The position numbers and the translations under genes are program-made. The notes under the pieces were generated by a model. It made no database searches, was not told the origin of the DNA, and saw only the letters and a program-made list of their open reading frames with translations. This document shows positions 12,526 through 24,604 of a stretch of 64,000 nt of DNA, piece by piece. Position 1 is the first letter of the stretch. Every line of letters starts with the position of its first letter. Origin of the DNA: Peribolospora baueri. Taxonomy: Eukaryota; Basidiomycota; Peribolosporomycetes; Peribolosporales; Peribolosporaceae. The stretch lies in the NCBI GenBank assembly GCA_029717555.1, contig JAMDHS010000074.1, positions 33,881 through 97,880 on the forward strand. Direction: 5' to 3'.

Positions 12526-13343
12526 TGGGGTGACGGGGATGTGCTAGAGGCGGCGCGATTCCGCTCGCTTGCATTCTTGCTTCCCCCACCGCTTGGTGTT
12601 CTCGCTCGCTTTCCATTTATTTAATTGACGCGACCTCGATTCGTCAAGACTCTAGACCGCACGCGACTCTGACCATGACGCTGTTTTGCTTGTATGATTA
12701 TTCGGCATCTGGCGTGTGATAGAAGACGGGTAGCTTGATTGCGTTCGAATTGATCCCTCTTTTTCCGTCCATTCGCCGCCGGCCCTGTGTGGAAGCTGCT
12801 CACGACGAGTGCCTCCGCCGCGGCGATGCAACGTAGTGGGGCGCCGACAGAGATCTAATCTCGGTCTGGCACTCGAGTGCCGATCGGCACCGCAGCACGT
12901 CTTGTCCATCCACCTCGGCCTTGTCGGCGAAGAGGAAGAATTGGAACAAAGGAGATGGGCGACGGTTGGGGGAGTCTATTCGAGCAAGGGGCCGCTCGCT
13001 CCGACCCAATCGAGGCTAGTTGGGGTGAGCACACCACTGGAGGTTCCGGCGGGTAGATGGGTTAATGAATAGATATATATTGACGGAGGAAGGTCGGTCT
13101 TTCCTCTGCTGGGATTGGACTCGCATTTCTTTCCCCTGCCGAGTCATCGTCCTTCGCTCGCATCCACAAACAGCTCGCGTCCTTCCTCCCCTCGTCGCTT
13201 TCCTCCCGCCTCCAACTTCCATCGTCGAGCCGGCCGAGTCGACGATAAGCCGGTGCGCAGCGGCCCACCTGGCAATGACATCCCAATCGTATGTCTAGCT
13301 GACCCCGCTTCTTCGTCCCCGCCCCCCGACTCCAGGGAGCAAG
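12526..13343. other. Intergenic region between the ZIP and MFS genes
   Basis: This is the 3' UTR of the ZIP gene plus the promoter of the MFS gene. Small open frames on both strands show no conserved sequence. No repeats or RNA genes were recognised. Confidence 0.5.
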
Positions 13344-16274
13344 ATGGACGAGAAGAAGGACATATCGTCGTCACCTGCCCCGACCCCGTCACCGCTGGCG
13401 AGCAAACTGCCGTCCTCTTCGGCGCCGATGCCCTCCGATGCTGCGAGTCCGACGCAAGGCGGACACGTGGGTAACGTCGACGGACGTGTCGAAGTGCTCG
13501 ACATCGAAGGCCGGGGCCGGGGCGACGACGACGATAAGGCGCTTGAAGCAGGAAGAAAGGAACTGAAGGGGACGATGGAGAGCAGGCTAGTTTGGAAACT
13601 GGATTGGCTGGTGCGTACGTCGTCCCTCTCCCACTTTGGCCTTCGTTCATCCGGCCGGGATCGGATGAACGAACGAACGAATGAATGCTGGACATGGACG
13701 ACGACGACCGACCCCCATTCGATCCCTCCTCGTCAACCGCAGATCATGCCGCTCTCAGCTATCTTTTACCTCTTTGCCTGTCAGTTCTCCAGCCCAGCCC
13801 ACTCCCGCTCGTTGCCGATGATCGCCTCTTGACTGCTTACCCCGTTTCCTCCTCACAGACCTGGACAGAGGAAACATCGGAAACGCCAAGCTCCAAGGTC
13901 TTCAAACGGACGTCTTGGGATCCAGCTCGCAGCATTATGACACCGCCGTGTCCGTGTATTTGTGAGTGTTCGTTGCTTCGCACAGAGATCGTCTCGCGGA
14001 GTCGCCAAGGCCACGGTCGATATCCTTTGCTCACCTGACGCTCACAGTCTCGCTTGTCGTCTTTAAGCGCGTCTTACATCATTTTCCAAGGTCATTTCTC
14101 AACTCCTGCCCACTTTGACCCTTTATTTCACCGTTTAGCTCATTCATCGTCGTCTCTTCTCTTCACCCTCCTTGCCTTTCTCCGTCCCATTCTCTCAGTG
14201 CCCGCCAACCTGGCTGTGAAAAGGTTTCCGCCGAGCAAGTGGATCGGCTCGTGCGCTATTGCGTGGGGGACCATCAGCGTGTTACAGACGGTGAGTCGTC
14301 GTGGACTGGCTGGCTTTGCGAGGTTAGAGCGGACATGTTGTGTGGGTTGCTTTATTCGTTCCTTTTGTCTCCTCGCCCCGGTGCTTCGTTTAGGCGGCGA
14401 CAAACCCGGCTGGGCTTTATGTGCTGCGCATCATGCTCGGCTTAGCCGAGGTGAGTCGTCTTCTACAGCATCGGCCGCGGCCGCTCCAGAAGTCGCAATC
14501 CTTTCTCGCTCCTGACACGGCAGTCGTCTCTTCCCTACCCTTCGTGGGTCTCCCTAGGCCGGCTTCACCAGCGCCATGCTCCTTTATTTCTCTTACTTTT
14601 ATCGTCGTGACGAAATGGGCATGCGCACCGCCATATACGTCAGCAGCGCCGCTAGCGCCGGGTGCGTTTGGCTTCTATCCTCGTTCTGGCCTTCACGTCC
14701 TCTTAAACCCAGCCATGGGAGTCATTGGGTTCTATTACTGACCTGGGACGTCTTGTCTATTCGCTCGGCACAGAGCTTTTGGCGGTGTGATCGCGTACGG
14801 TACCGCGCTCATCAACAGCCACGTAGCAAACTGGAAGATCCTCTTCTTCGTCGAAGGGTTTCCGAGTGAGCCTTTCCGCTTTCTCTTCCCGCTTTTTTTC
14901 TTCTGCCTCAGCGGTGCTGTGCGTTCATCTGCTTTCTCCCCATTTATCACCGGTCATCGCAACGGTATAGCTATTCTCGTTGGCTTCATCGCTCTTTTCC
15001 TTCTTCCTGACCGGCCGGAGACGACACGATGGCTGACCGCAGAAGAGAAGGTTCTCGCCATCCAGAGGATCGGCCGGGAGACCGCAGTGGACAAGGCAGG
15101 CTACGTCGACAAGAAACAAATCTGGCCCGCCTTCAAGGAGCCGAAGATTTATCTCCAAGGTTTGGCCTTCATGGGGGCGGTGAGTCAAGTCGTCCCGAGA
15201 GTCGCTCGATGTGGAACTCGTGTGCGTTCTGAACGCTCCGTTTTCGGTAATTCAACAGAACGTGGCCTTGTCCTCCATCAACGCCTTCTTGCCGTCCATC
15301 ATCAAGACGCTCGGCTGGTCTTCTGCCAAGGCGCAGCTGATGACGGTAAGTTTCGCTCGTCCAAATACAAATGACTAGGTCAACTGAGGACGGTCACTTC
15401 TGTGTTCGCCCCCACCCTTCCCAGGTGCCACCTTATGCGTGCGCGTTTGTGGTCATGTTCATTAACGCTTGGTTCTCGGACCGATGGCGTACCCGAGGCT
15501 GGAGTATCGCCGCGTTTGCGACGGTTGCCATGGCGGGCTACATCGTGCGTTCGTCGCCTCTCTGTCCTTGTGCTCATGTCTTCCTGACGCTCGCTTTTTC
15601 CACGCCTTTTCGCTTCCCAAGATCTTGGACACGGTGCATTACAATAACCACGTCCGCTACTTTGCCACCTTCCTTATTACCCTTGGCACTTACCCTACCA
15701 TTCCCACTATCGTTTCTTGGGCGAGCAACAACGCGCTCACGGAGACGCAGAGGGCGGTCGCCATCGGAACGACCGTGTCAGTGGGCCAGGTGGGAGGGAT
15801 CATCGGTGCGTGACGTTTGCTCGACATTTTAAACATATTGATAGGACGTCGCTCCTTCCTTCCTTCCTTATTTATTTATATATTTATGTAACATTTTATT
15901 TCCTTCATCTCAAACCTCACAGGCGCCTTCATCTACCATGACAACGACGCGCCCATCTGGACGATCGGCTTCACCGTCTGCGCTGTTTTCGCCTTCCTCG
16001 TCGTCGCTGTCGCCATCGTCCTGCACTTCTGGTACCAACATGAGAATCGGATAAAGGACCGGAGAGCGCTCGGTGAAGGCGATGTTGATGCTGGGCTGGA
16101 GGCCGGGAAGGTGGGAGGCGAAATGGCGGCAGTGAAGGAGGCCAAGTTCCGGTGAGCGTCGGATGCGACTACGTGTCTGGATCGTCGGCCTCGGGCGACC
16201 GTCGGTTGGGCTCACACTCTGCTTTACGGAACACATTCCCACCCCGACTGACCTCGTGCAGATATATCACATGA
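13344..16274 (+). CDS. MFS permease of the anion:cation symporter (Dal5/Tna1-like) family
   Basis: This family imports organic anions such as allantoate, nicotinate, pantothenate or biotin with protons. Diagnostic segments are YLDRGNIGNAKLQGLQTDVL after TM1, FQVPANLAVKRFPPSKWIG, ILVGFIALFLLPDRPETTRW and the terminal AKFRYIT, which fits the family's usual FRY-type ending. Fourteen exons are phase-consistent and give 538 residues: 13344-13610, 13743-13779, 13859-13961, 14068-14090, 14199-14290, 14394-14450, 14558-14661, 14774-14865, 14971-15179, 15259-15345, 15425-15544, 15622-15805, 15923-16151 and 16262-16274. Exon 4 is 23 nt, and the last exon contributes only a partial Arg codon, three residues and the stop. 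The N-terminal ~85 residues are a disordered Ser/Pro/acidic cytosolic tail. Substrate cannot be inferred. Confidence 0.87.
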
Positions 16275-17272
16275 TGTTTCGTGACCGCATGCGTGCCCGC
16301 ATCTTCCTTTTCAGGTCGTTTCGCGAATCCGAACGTTGCCTGCTACGTCAAGAGTGGCAAAGATACGATACAGTCAGGAATTATGACATACCGTTGATAT
16401 CTAGAACCCAACCCGTCTTGGCTCGAACCGTGTAAAAGTAGACTCGACGACAAGAGCGCTTGAAACCATGGACGTTTGTTTCTACGACCACAGTCACCCG
16501 CCCCGCCCCTTGCCGAACGCTTAGCACGCCACCACGGTCAAAAGTCGTTCCCTTCTCCAACTGCATCAGCGGAGACACATCTCGGCGCAACCTCTTCCAA
16601 TCGATACGAGACTGGGTTCAAGGTGACTCCTTTTTACCACTTCTGAGCAAGTCAACGTTATGATTTGGACGGAGCATCGAGCGAGGACCGATGTCGATCA
16701 GAAGAAAGCGCTTCTGCAGATCTCCTTGCCTTGGATCGCTCGCTCGTGACGACGACGAGGAATCGACCGACTTCGGCGTCGGAAGACACCATCGCCCAGA
16801 AAAACAAAAGACGTCGTGTCGTGGCTCACAGCTTCAGGAGCCCTAGCTAGCTGCGAAACGCGATGCATTCGCAGCACAAGGGTGTGTGTGGGACAGGTAT
16901 GGTAAAAAGCTGAAGGTCTATCGACTTCGCTACAAGGCGGATGGGATATGCGTGTGCGTTTGTACAAGACAGGACGGTCCAGGGAAGGGAGTGGCGACGG
17001 CGACGGATGAGAAGAGGTACGAATGACGTGCTTCGATGATCAAAGGGATAACGGAGCGAGGGGTATCTAGGATCCGGCCGAGCGGATGGGCGAAGTGAGA
17101 AAGCGCACAACGGGAACGGGGCAAGAGACACACACGGGCGACGGAAGGAAGGTCGGGTAAAAACGAACGCACGTACTGTGAGAAAGAGGCAACAGAGGCC
17201 GCATATTCTACGGAGAAAGACGTAAAAAGTCAGGGAAGTACGGATGGACGCGGCTCGAACGACGGTGGCACG
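16275..17272. other. Convergent intergenic region, MFS and RA-PH genes
   Basis: Two genes point toward each other across about 1 kb, so this should contain two 3' UTRs. I found no conserved reading frame, tRNA or repeat here. Confidence 0.5.
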
Positions 17273-20200
17273 TCATCGCCGGCTTGAACCCAACGCTGCA
17301 GACGAAAAGTTGAGCAGAGGTTGGCCCTCGGCGCGTAACTTTCTCTGCTTGGCAGCGACGACCTCTTTTCTCGCCCCGGCGTCCAACTTTGCCCACGTCC
17401 TTGCGTCCACGCCTACCGCGCCGGCTGCTTGCTCCAGCGCAGCGCCCTTGAGGGCCGGAGGTGCGACGGCCGAGGTGGCCAACAGCGACCCCTCCTGAAA
17501 AGGGCCGTCGTTGAGCTTGCCGCCAAGGTGCCGGGGAAAGTCTGGCTGGTCGACGAGCCTCCGTTGGGGGCGCGACGAGACGGTGCCTCGGCGAGAGAGG
17601 CCGCCGCCACCGCCGCCGCCGGTGGAGGAGGAAGGGTCGGTGGGCCTGGGGGAAGCGCTTTCCGACGGAGAGGATGGCGGATTCGCCTCGGGCGGCGGGC
17701 GGAAAAGGGCGGCACGCTCTTGTCGCAGAATGTAGGTCTGCAAACAGCGGGACGAGCGAGACGGCAGGCGACCAAATCAGCGCCCTCCTCTATTGACGTA
17801 ACCAACGCGACCAAAAAAACAAAAAGTCTCCCCTCATACTCACCCTGGCGTTCAAAATAGCCCTTACCCAATCTCGATGAGCGGCGGGGTCACTCAACGA
17901 GAAATAGTGTACGTAATCCAGTTCCGGGTTCTCAAAGATGGTCACAGGGTCCTGCGAGCGCAGGGCGAACCCGTACGCTTTGGGGCCTTTCATGCCATCG
18001 CCAAAGATATAGACGTCAAAGTTGGACAAGGCGCAGACCGGCATTTCGTCCCTGCCCTTTTCGGACTTTGCATGGTAGAGGGAGTGGTCCCGGAGCTCGA
18101 GCCAACGCTTGGACCATTTGCCTTTGCGCACTTGCCAGTAAACCCAGCCTGCGAGGCGCGGGGAAGTAGCGGGGACGGACTGGAAAGGCCGGAATTGTCG
18201 ACGATCATCATGGCAGGGGAATTGAATATCTCAGCTGAAGCGACTACCAGAAAGAAAAACAAGGACGAAGAGCGCAGGCGAGACGACGGCGTGAGGACAC
18301 GCACCTTGAGAGTGAGGTATGAGGACAGCTCGGTCCTCTTAAGGATGAGGAAATCTTGTGCCGCCGTCCAGTTCTCCACAATCTCCGATACGATCTCGTA
18401 TTCTCTCAGCGGGCGCTCTGAACCCGCATGGAAAACGAAGGTAGAAGGAAGCCGAAACAAGAGAATTTTTTTAGTCCTGCCTTGCTCCCCCACCTCGCCA
18501 CATCCGGACGACGGAATCAACCCGAACAGAAACCTCCACCCCCCCAACCCCCCGGCCCAAAAACTCACCGATGCCGAGACTAAAAGAGCTCTCCCAGAGC
18601 ACCCACGCGCCAGCGGCGTTGGCCTGCGCCTCAGAAGGAGAGAGCACCTTGACCATCGCTTCTCTCACCACTTCTGCCGCCCTGGCGGAAGCCGAGGTCT
18701 CCACGACGGTGTACCGTTGTCGGTTGCCCACGTAGACGCGGTACTGGACTCGGCGAGCGGCGGAGAGATGGGGGGGTGCTGCGTCGGGCCCTCCCGTGCG
18801 GTGGCCAGGGACGCCACTGATCGAAGAATGGGGACTGAGCGCCGCGGGGTTCTGGCTCTGAAAAGAGTCCCCCCCGACCGGCGCACCGCCTCCCCCTCCT
18901 CCTCGGGCAGTAGCGGATGAGACGACCGAAGCGGCGGAGTGGGCGTCGAGGGAGTATTTGCGGTCCTGAGCCGCGTGCGGAGGAGGAGGGTTAGGGACTG
19001 GCATGCGCGGGCTGGGGGGAGCGGGAGGGATGAGGGTGGTGGTGGGCAAGGGAGGAGCTTCGCCAAAGAGCGCCATCGGTCTCGCGCTGGGGACGTCCTT
19101 TCCGCCGAGGGATCGACTCCTCCAGCGCAACGGCTGCACCGCCGACACGTCTTCCGGACTCAGGGCGCCAGAGGCGCTGGAAGAGGCGGGAGAGGAGGAC
19201 GACGGCATCGACATGCCCGCCAAGGCTGACACGGTCGGGTTGAGGTCCTGTCGCGTCTTCTCCAGCGCTGCCAATTCGCGCGAGCCGCTCGGTCTTCGCA
19301 TCGACGGTCCTGCGGCGGCGGCGGCGGAGGAGGAGGATGGAGACGGGGACGAAGAGGACATGAGCGCCTGACGCGCGTAGAGCTGCGCGGGCGTCAACAT
19401 CGCCAACGAAGAGGCGGGATCGCCCCTCGCGCCCGCAGGCCGTCGCTCCGTCATGCTTCGTACGAGCGCCGTTTGTTGATGGAGCATGTGCGCCTTCAGA
19501 TCCGCGGACGACGGGATGGGCATGGTGGCCTGACGAGTCGGATTGACCGGACGCGACGCCGCCGCCGCCGCCGCCGCGGCGTGAAAAGCCGTGAGGGGTC
19601 CGGCGGTGGGCATCGCAAAGGTGGCCACCAATGGCCGGCCATCCGGACCGGTGGGCAATGCCGGCGGACGGGACCGACCGCGGGAGAGACTTCTCGTAGA
19701 CGCCTTGGCGGTCAGTACGGAATGTTGGGACGGTTCTGGCGCTTCGTTGCGCACGCGGCGAGTCCTGCCCGCGCGCAAGGTGTCGGCGTACACGACGTCG
19801 TGATGATGATGATCGATGGCAGAAGGAGGGGAACCTTGGCTCGCTTGCACGGCGAGCAGACGCCTGGTAAGTTCGTCAGGACTGAGCTGGTACCCGCCGT
19901 CGAAATGCCCCCCGTTCAGCCCCTCCTCCGCGGCGGCGGCCGCTGCCGCGCCGGTCCGCCGCCGCTCCTCGAGGGCCATCTTGATGCGCTCCTTCTCCCT
20001 CGCCTCTTTCGCCAGACGCCGCGCGTCGCGATCTGCCTTTGCCTGGTGACGGATGCTCTTCTGTGCGGTCAACGCCCCAGGGATGCGCTTCGCCAGGGGT
20101 ACCTCGTCCGAATCGGAGCTTTCCTCCTCCTCTTCCTGCTTCTCCTCTTCTCCGTCTCTCTCCCCTCGTCGTCGGGACGTACTCGGAACGCGGGCGTGCT

Positions 20201-20748
20201 GCCGAAGAGACATGGGACGAGAAGACCCTTCAGTGGTGCCGTAATCGGAGACGGAGCGCGAGGCACCGCCGCCGCGGTCGTCCGAATCAGAGTCGGACGC
20301 GCTACCGTAAGGATCGGACGAGTCGGCGGACGACTCGTCCGAGGAGCGGTGGGTGTCGAAACTCTTCTTCTCGTCGGCACCCCATCGGACGGCAGTTCGG
20401 CCGTTTCGAGTGTTCTTCTGCCGCTGTTCTCGGCCACCGTCGTCCAATTCCTCCTCCTCTTCCTCCTCGTCGTCGCTCGATAGGTTCTCCTCTTCTTCGC
20501 TGTCCTCGCTTTTCACGGGACGAGGGTGCCCACGATCGTCCCCGCCTCCCCGTCCGTCTCCGCCCCCATTCCCTCCACCACCACCACCACCACTTCCTCC
20601 TCCTCTTCCGCCTCCGCCACCACCGGCGCCGCCCCAGTAATCATCCTCGCTCGAGCTCTCCTCCTCCTCCTCGCCGCTACCCTGCCCGCTCAACGGCCGC
20701 GAGTTGCGCCCGGACGCGACTCGGTTGGACGCCACTCGGTGACCCTTC

Positions 20749-20782
<34 letters not shown>

Positions 20783-22490
20783 GGTTGTTGCCGCTTTCTT
20801 TCAGAGAGATTTCACCACCGCGAAGGGCGTCTTCGTCGTCGTCGTCAATGCGCCTAGCCTCTTCAGAGGCGGTCCCGCGCACGGGGAAGACGGAAGACAA
20901 AGGTGAAGTCGGCAGAGAAGGCAAAGGATCCGTCGCAGTCCTGTACATAGCGGACAGGAGCGTGGCCTGACGGGCGAGAAGGACGGCCGATGATGGCTCG
21001 CTCGGCAGATGGGGAGGAGGAAGGGGGCAGACAGGGGATGGGGTGGGGACGGCGGGAGGCGGGCGAGAAGGCGGTGAGGGCCTGGCGTCGACGGTACATG
21101 CTCTCTTCCGACGCGGGGGGGAAGAAGACGTCGTAGCGGAGGACACGCCGAGCGACGAGTCGTCTGCACCGGACGACGACGACGGCGGCGGCGGCGGCGG
21201 CGGTACGCCGGGTAGCGGACGCGTAGGCTTGGCGGGGCGCGTCGCGGTGGGCGTGGAAGCCGGTGGGGCAGGCGGAAGAGGGAGGTTTGGAGGCGGGGCG
21301 AGAGGCGGGCGCGTAGCAGAAGGCGACGAATCGAGATCGTCTGGTCCGAGCGGGGTGGAGCGACTCCTCCTGAGCGGCTTGCTCTTCAGGGGAGACGAAC
21401 TTCTGACGGGAGATTTGAGCGGTTGCTCGGGGAACGTCGTCCCGTCGTCGGCCGCCGACGAGCACAGCCTGTCCTCGACCTCTGCCCAATGCAAGAGTTC
21501 GCTCAACTGCGACTCGAAGCCGGCGGAAAGGGTGGACGAGAGGCCAAAGGTGTCTATGCTGTCGGGGCGTGGAAGACACGTAAGGCCTGAGGCGACCGTC
21601 TTGAGTGATTCCGTAGACGGCGATTCCGTCGACGACGCTATTGGCAGCTCGCCCGCAGCCGCCGCCTGACTACCGTCCACCGCTTCTATGCCGTGTCCAG
21701 CGTCCGTTGACGGCGACCGTGCCGGCTCATCGACGGCAGCAGCAGTAGTCGTAGATCGAAAGCGAGCGTGGAATTGGTCGTTGGTCGAAGACAAATCGAG
21801 CCTGGGGGGAGCTCTCTTTCTCCGATACGCCGACATGGACGGCATATCGCTAGGCGCAGGTGACGACGAAGAAGAAGGGCCGACGTGCACGGGATCGTCA
21901 TGCTCATCATGCGCAGCATAGTGTGCGCCCGAGAGCGAGAGACCGAGGGAGGAGGATGGTTGAGCGTTTTGGTCATCGTCGCCGTCATCGTCCCGGGGCG
22001 GCACGACGTCCGCGCCCGCGCCCTCCCTGCGCAAAGTGGTGCTGCTGCCTCCGGCGAGCGCGAACAAGGGCGTGTCAGGCGTGCGCGGCCCAAAGGAGGT
22101 CACCGTGCTCGCCGGGCTCGTCAATGTGTCCAACACCAGCTTTGGCACCGCCGTCCCTGCTGCCCCTGCGCCTGTTCCTGCCCCTGCCCTGTTGCTGTCG
22201 CTGCGGCCTCGGGTGGAGCCATCGATGGCGAGGTCGAGGTCGAGGGTATTCCTGCCAAAGCGCCAGTCCTCGAGGCCGAGCATGCTAACGGACAACTTCA
22301 TGTCCTCTTCATCGCCGCCAGCAGCAGCAGCGATCGCGGCGGCGGCGGCGCCTCCTCGGACGAAGAGAGCGCGGCCGGCGGGGGAGCGCTTGGCGGAGGA
22401 GGGGGAGAGGTCAGGAAGAGATCGCGGGGGAGGCGAAGGGAAGGCGAACCCGCCGCGGCGGCCGTCAGACATGGGCATGGATGTCGACAT
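17273..22490 (-). CDS. Ras-association plus pleckstrin-homology (RA-PH) domain protein, large and disordered
   Basis: Four exons (22490-18569, 18417-18305, 18179-17844, 17737-17273) give 1,611 residues. Residues 1 to about 1240 are low complexity: Pro-rich tracts, acidic Ser/Asp/Glu blocks, a Gly-rich block and an Asn run near 568-583. An RA domain starts about 1245 (RVQYRVYVGNRQRYTVVE) and runs through SLGIERPLREYEIVSEIVEN. A PH domain starts about 1355 (GWVYWQVRKGKWSKRWLELR), with DYVHYFSLSDPAAHRDWVRA near its C-terminal helix. A conserved tail (KQRKLRAEGQPLLNF) closes the protein. The RA-PH order recalls the animal RIAM/lamellipodin and Grb7 families, which couple Ras-like GTPases to membranes and actin. 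A polarity or Ras/Rap-effector role is inference. The acceptor at 18180 was chosen because it keeps the frame into the PH domain. Confidence 0.8.
20748..20790. repeat. GTT/TTG trinucleotide run encoding poly-Asn
   Basis: A TTG/GTT microsatellite lies inside the RA-PH coding exon and is read on the minus strand as a run of Asn codons, interrupted once by His. Copy number could vary between strains. Confidence 0.85.
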
Positions 22491-23780
22491 GATCCAGCCG
22501 TCGTCCTGTTCTGTTCTCTAGCAGTATCGGACGCGAGAAGGCGAGGTGGGGGGAGCGGGGGAGGCTAGCGAGCAGGCAAACGAGCAAGCGAGCAACGCCC
22601 AAGCGAGCCGGTGCGGACCGCGGCGGGCGAGCGTTGGGGTCGTGCGGTGGGGAAGGGCGGTGGGCGAGAAGGAGAAGGAGAAGGAGGAGTGGGTGGAGTA
22701 AAATGGAAGAAAAAGAGTCGATGGCCGTCGATGGTCGTTGGTCGTCGCCCGTCGTGGACGCGGCTGGAGAGGGCGGCGGGGACGCGAGGGAGCGCGCGAT
22801 GCGCCGATCCGACGGTGCGGGCAGGCGAGGCGCCAGATGACGTCTGCGGGGGCCGGGCAGGGTGGCGAGGGGGCGGCGGCAGAAGGAGAAAAAAAAGGAG
22901 AAGAGGGGCGGGCGGTGGAGAAACGAAGATGAGGATGGAGGAGGGAACGAGAGGACGAAAGGAGGAGAGGAGAGGCAGGCCGAGGTGGCTGAGAAGAAAG
23001 TCTCTTTCTTCTCTCTTTCTTTCTTGCGTGCGACCCTGGCGCAATCCGCGACGATGCTTTGCCCCGCCGCCGGCGACTTGAATGAGTCTTTCTACTACAG
23101 CGACGAGCCGACACGCAGGGAGAGCAAATAAAAACGGAGGACTCGGCAGGAGAAGGAAGATGCATCGACGGGGCAGATCAGATAGATGAGAGATGGATAG
23201 ACAGACATACGGATCGGATCGACAGAGGATCGACAGACGGACTGACGACTGACATGACTGACTGACATGACTGACTGACAGACACATGACACACAGATCG
23301 ACCTCCTCCTCCTCCTCCTCCTCGTCGGTGACGATCGGGTAAGCAGAAAGGAGGCGATGATTGGATGATATGTTCGGCGTGTCTGTCGATGGGACGCGTC
23401 GTGCGCAACCAACCAACCAACCGGCGTGGCAGAACAGAAAGAGGGTCGAATCGAGGTATGGGCCAGGAGAGCGGTGTGTATGTATATGTCAGTCGAATCT
23501 CAGCCGGCCATTCGGGAATGCGAAGGACGAATGGCGGGCGGTGGACGGGGTCGGTCGACTGGACGTCGCCGCCGAACCGAACCGAAGGAGGGGCAAGCGG
23601 CGAGATCAGATCCGGTTCCACTTCTCGTGCGCGCCCAAGCCGTCGACATCATCATCGTCCACCACAACCAACGAGCGAGCGAGCGAGCGAGCGAGCGTTC
23701 CACCTTCCCTGGCCCCACCATCACCCAACCAAGGGGGGAGCATAGGCTAACCAGCAGCAAACGGAAGGAAACCTGACACG
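22491..23780. promoter_or_regulatory. Divergent promoter region of the RA-PH gene and SDHAF1
   Basis: The 1.29 kb between two divergent start codons contains purine-rich DNA next to the RA-PH start, a ctgacatgactga-type tandem repeat, a (gcga)n run at about 23672-23696 and no recognisable coding exon. The SDHAF1-proximal part may be a long 5' leader. Confidence 0.55.
23240..23292. repeat. Tandem repeat, actgactgacatg units
   Basis: Consecutive actgac/atgactg units repeat three to four times, within a broader tract of gaca-rich simple sequence (about 23195-23295). Confidence 0.75.
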
Positions 23781-24380
23781 ATGCCCAAGTTGTCCCCGAG
23801 CCAGCGCGAGGTGCTCGGCCTGTATCGGCGCCACCTCCGCATGGTCAGGAGTAAACCAGAGGTGAGCGATGCGAACGGAGGTTCGACGGGGGAGAGAAAG
23901 GGAAGAAAAGAAAGAAAGAAAAAAAGAAGGAATTGGGCCGGTCAGGACAGGACGGTCAAGCCACCTCGGACGGGCGGCGGATCGGATTCTCTCGTCTATG
24001 TAGGGTGTGGTGGGAAAAACGAACGACCAAACGGCGAAATAAGATAGACAGACGATGAACGCACAGACAGCAAGCAGGCTGACCAGACGACCGAACGTAC
24101 CTCCCCAACCCCCCAGGAAACTCGATCAAACTGGCTCGCCTTTGTCCGCTACCACTTCCGCCACCCATCCATGGGCGGCGGCGTCTCCCGTCGGGACATA
24201 GGGACGATCGAGTACATGCTTCGGAGGGGTAGGCGGATCCTTGAGGAGTACGGCGCGACGAGCGTCAAGGACGTTGTTTTACCTCCTGAAGCGCGAGAGA
24301 TGCAGCTCGGAAGTCCTAGGAGACCGGTGAGAAGGAGAGAGGCTCAGGAGGGGCAGGCGCAAGGACCAGCGGAGCGATGA
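23781..24380 (+). CDS. SDH6: LYR-motif succinate dehydrogenase assembly factor (SDHAF1/Sdh6)
   Basis: SDHAF1 guides Fe-S cluster insertion into the Sdh2 subunit of complex II in the mitochondrial matrix. The first exon gives MPKLSPSQREVLGLYRRHLR, with the LYR motif at residues 14-16, close to yeast Sdh6. The second exon adds ETRSNWLAFVRYHFRHPS and DIGTIEYMLRRGRRILEEYG, the family's second helix-rich block. Exons are 23781-23861 and 24117-24380, giving 114 residues, the normal family length. The last ~20 residues (Arg/Gln/Glu-rich) may be altered by a further intron starting at the GTGAGA after SPRRP; I could not settle that. It is convergent with APP1. Confidence 0.88.
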
Positions 24381-24604
24381 AGGTCGTGTAAATGAACAGA
24401 CGCTCGCCCCAGGCTGCTATATGCGAATTTCCAACTCGATCTTCGCTCGCTCTCCCAACTACACCTGTCAGGTCCACGAATCCCCTCAAGAAGAAAAAGG
24501 CCACCAGCTGAGCAACGTCGTTTTTCATATATATATCGATTCAGAATGCCCCCCGAACGTGGCGCTCTACCTTCGATCGACCCTTCCCCTCCTTCCTCTC
24601 GCTA

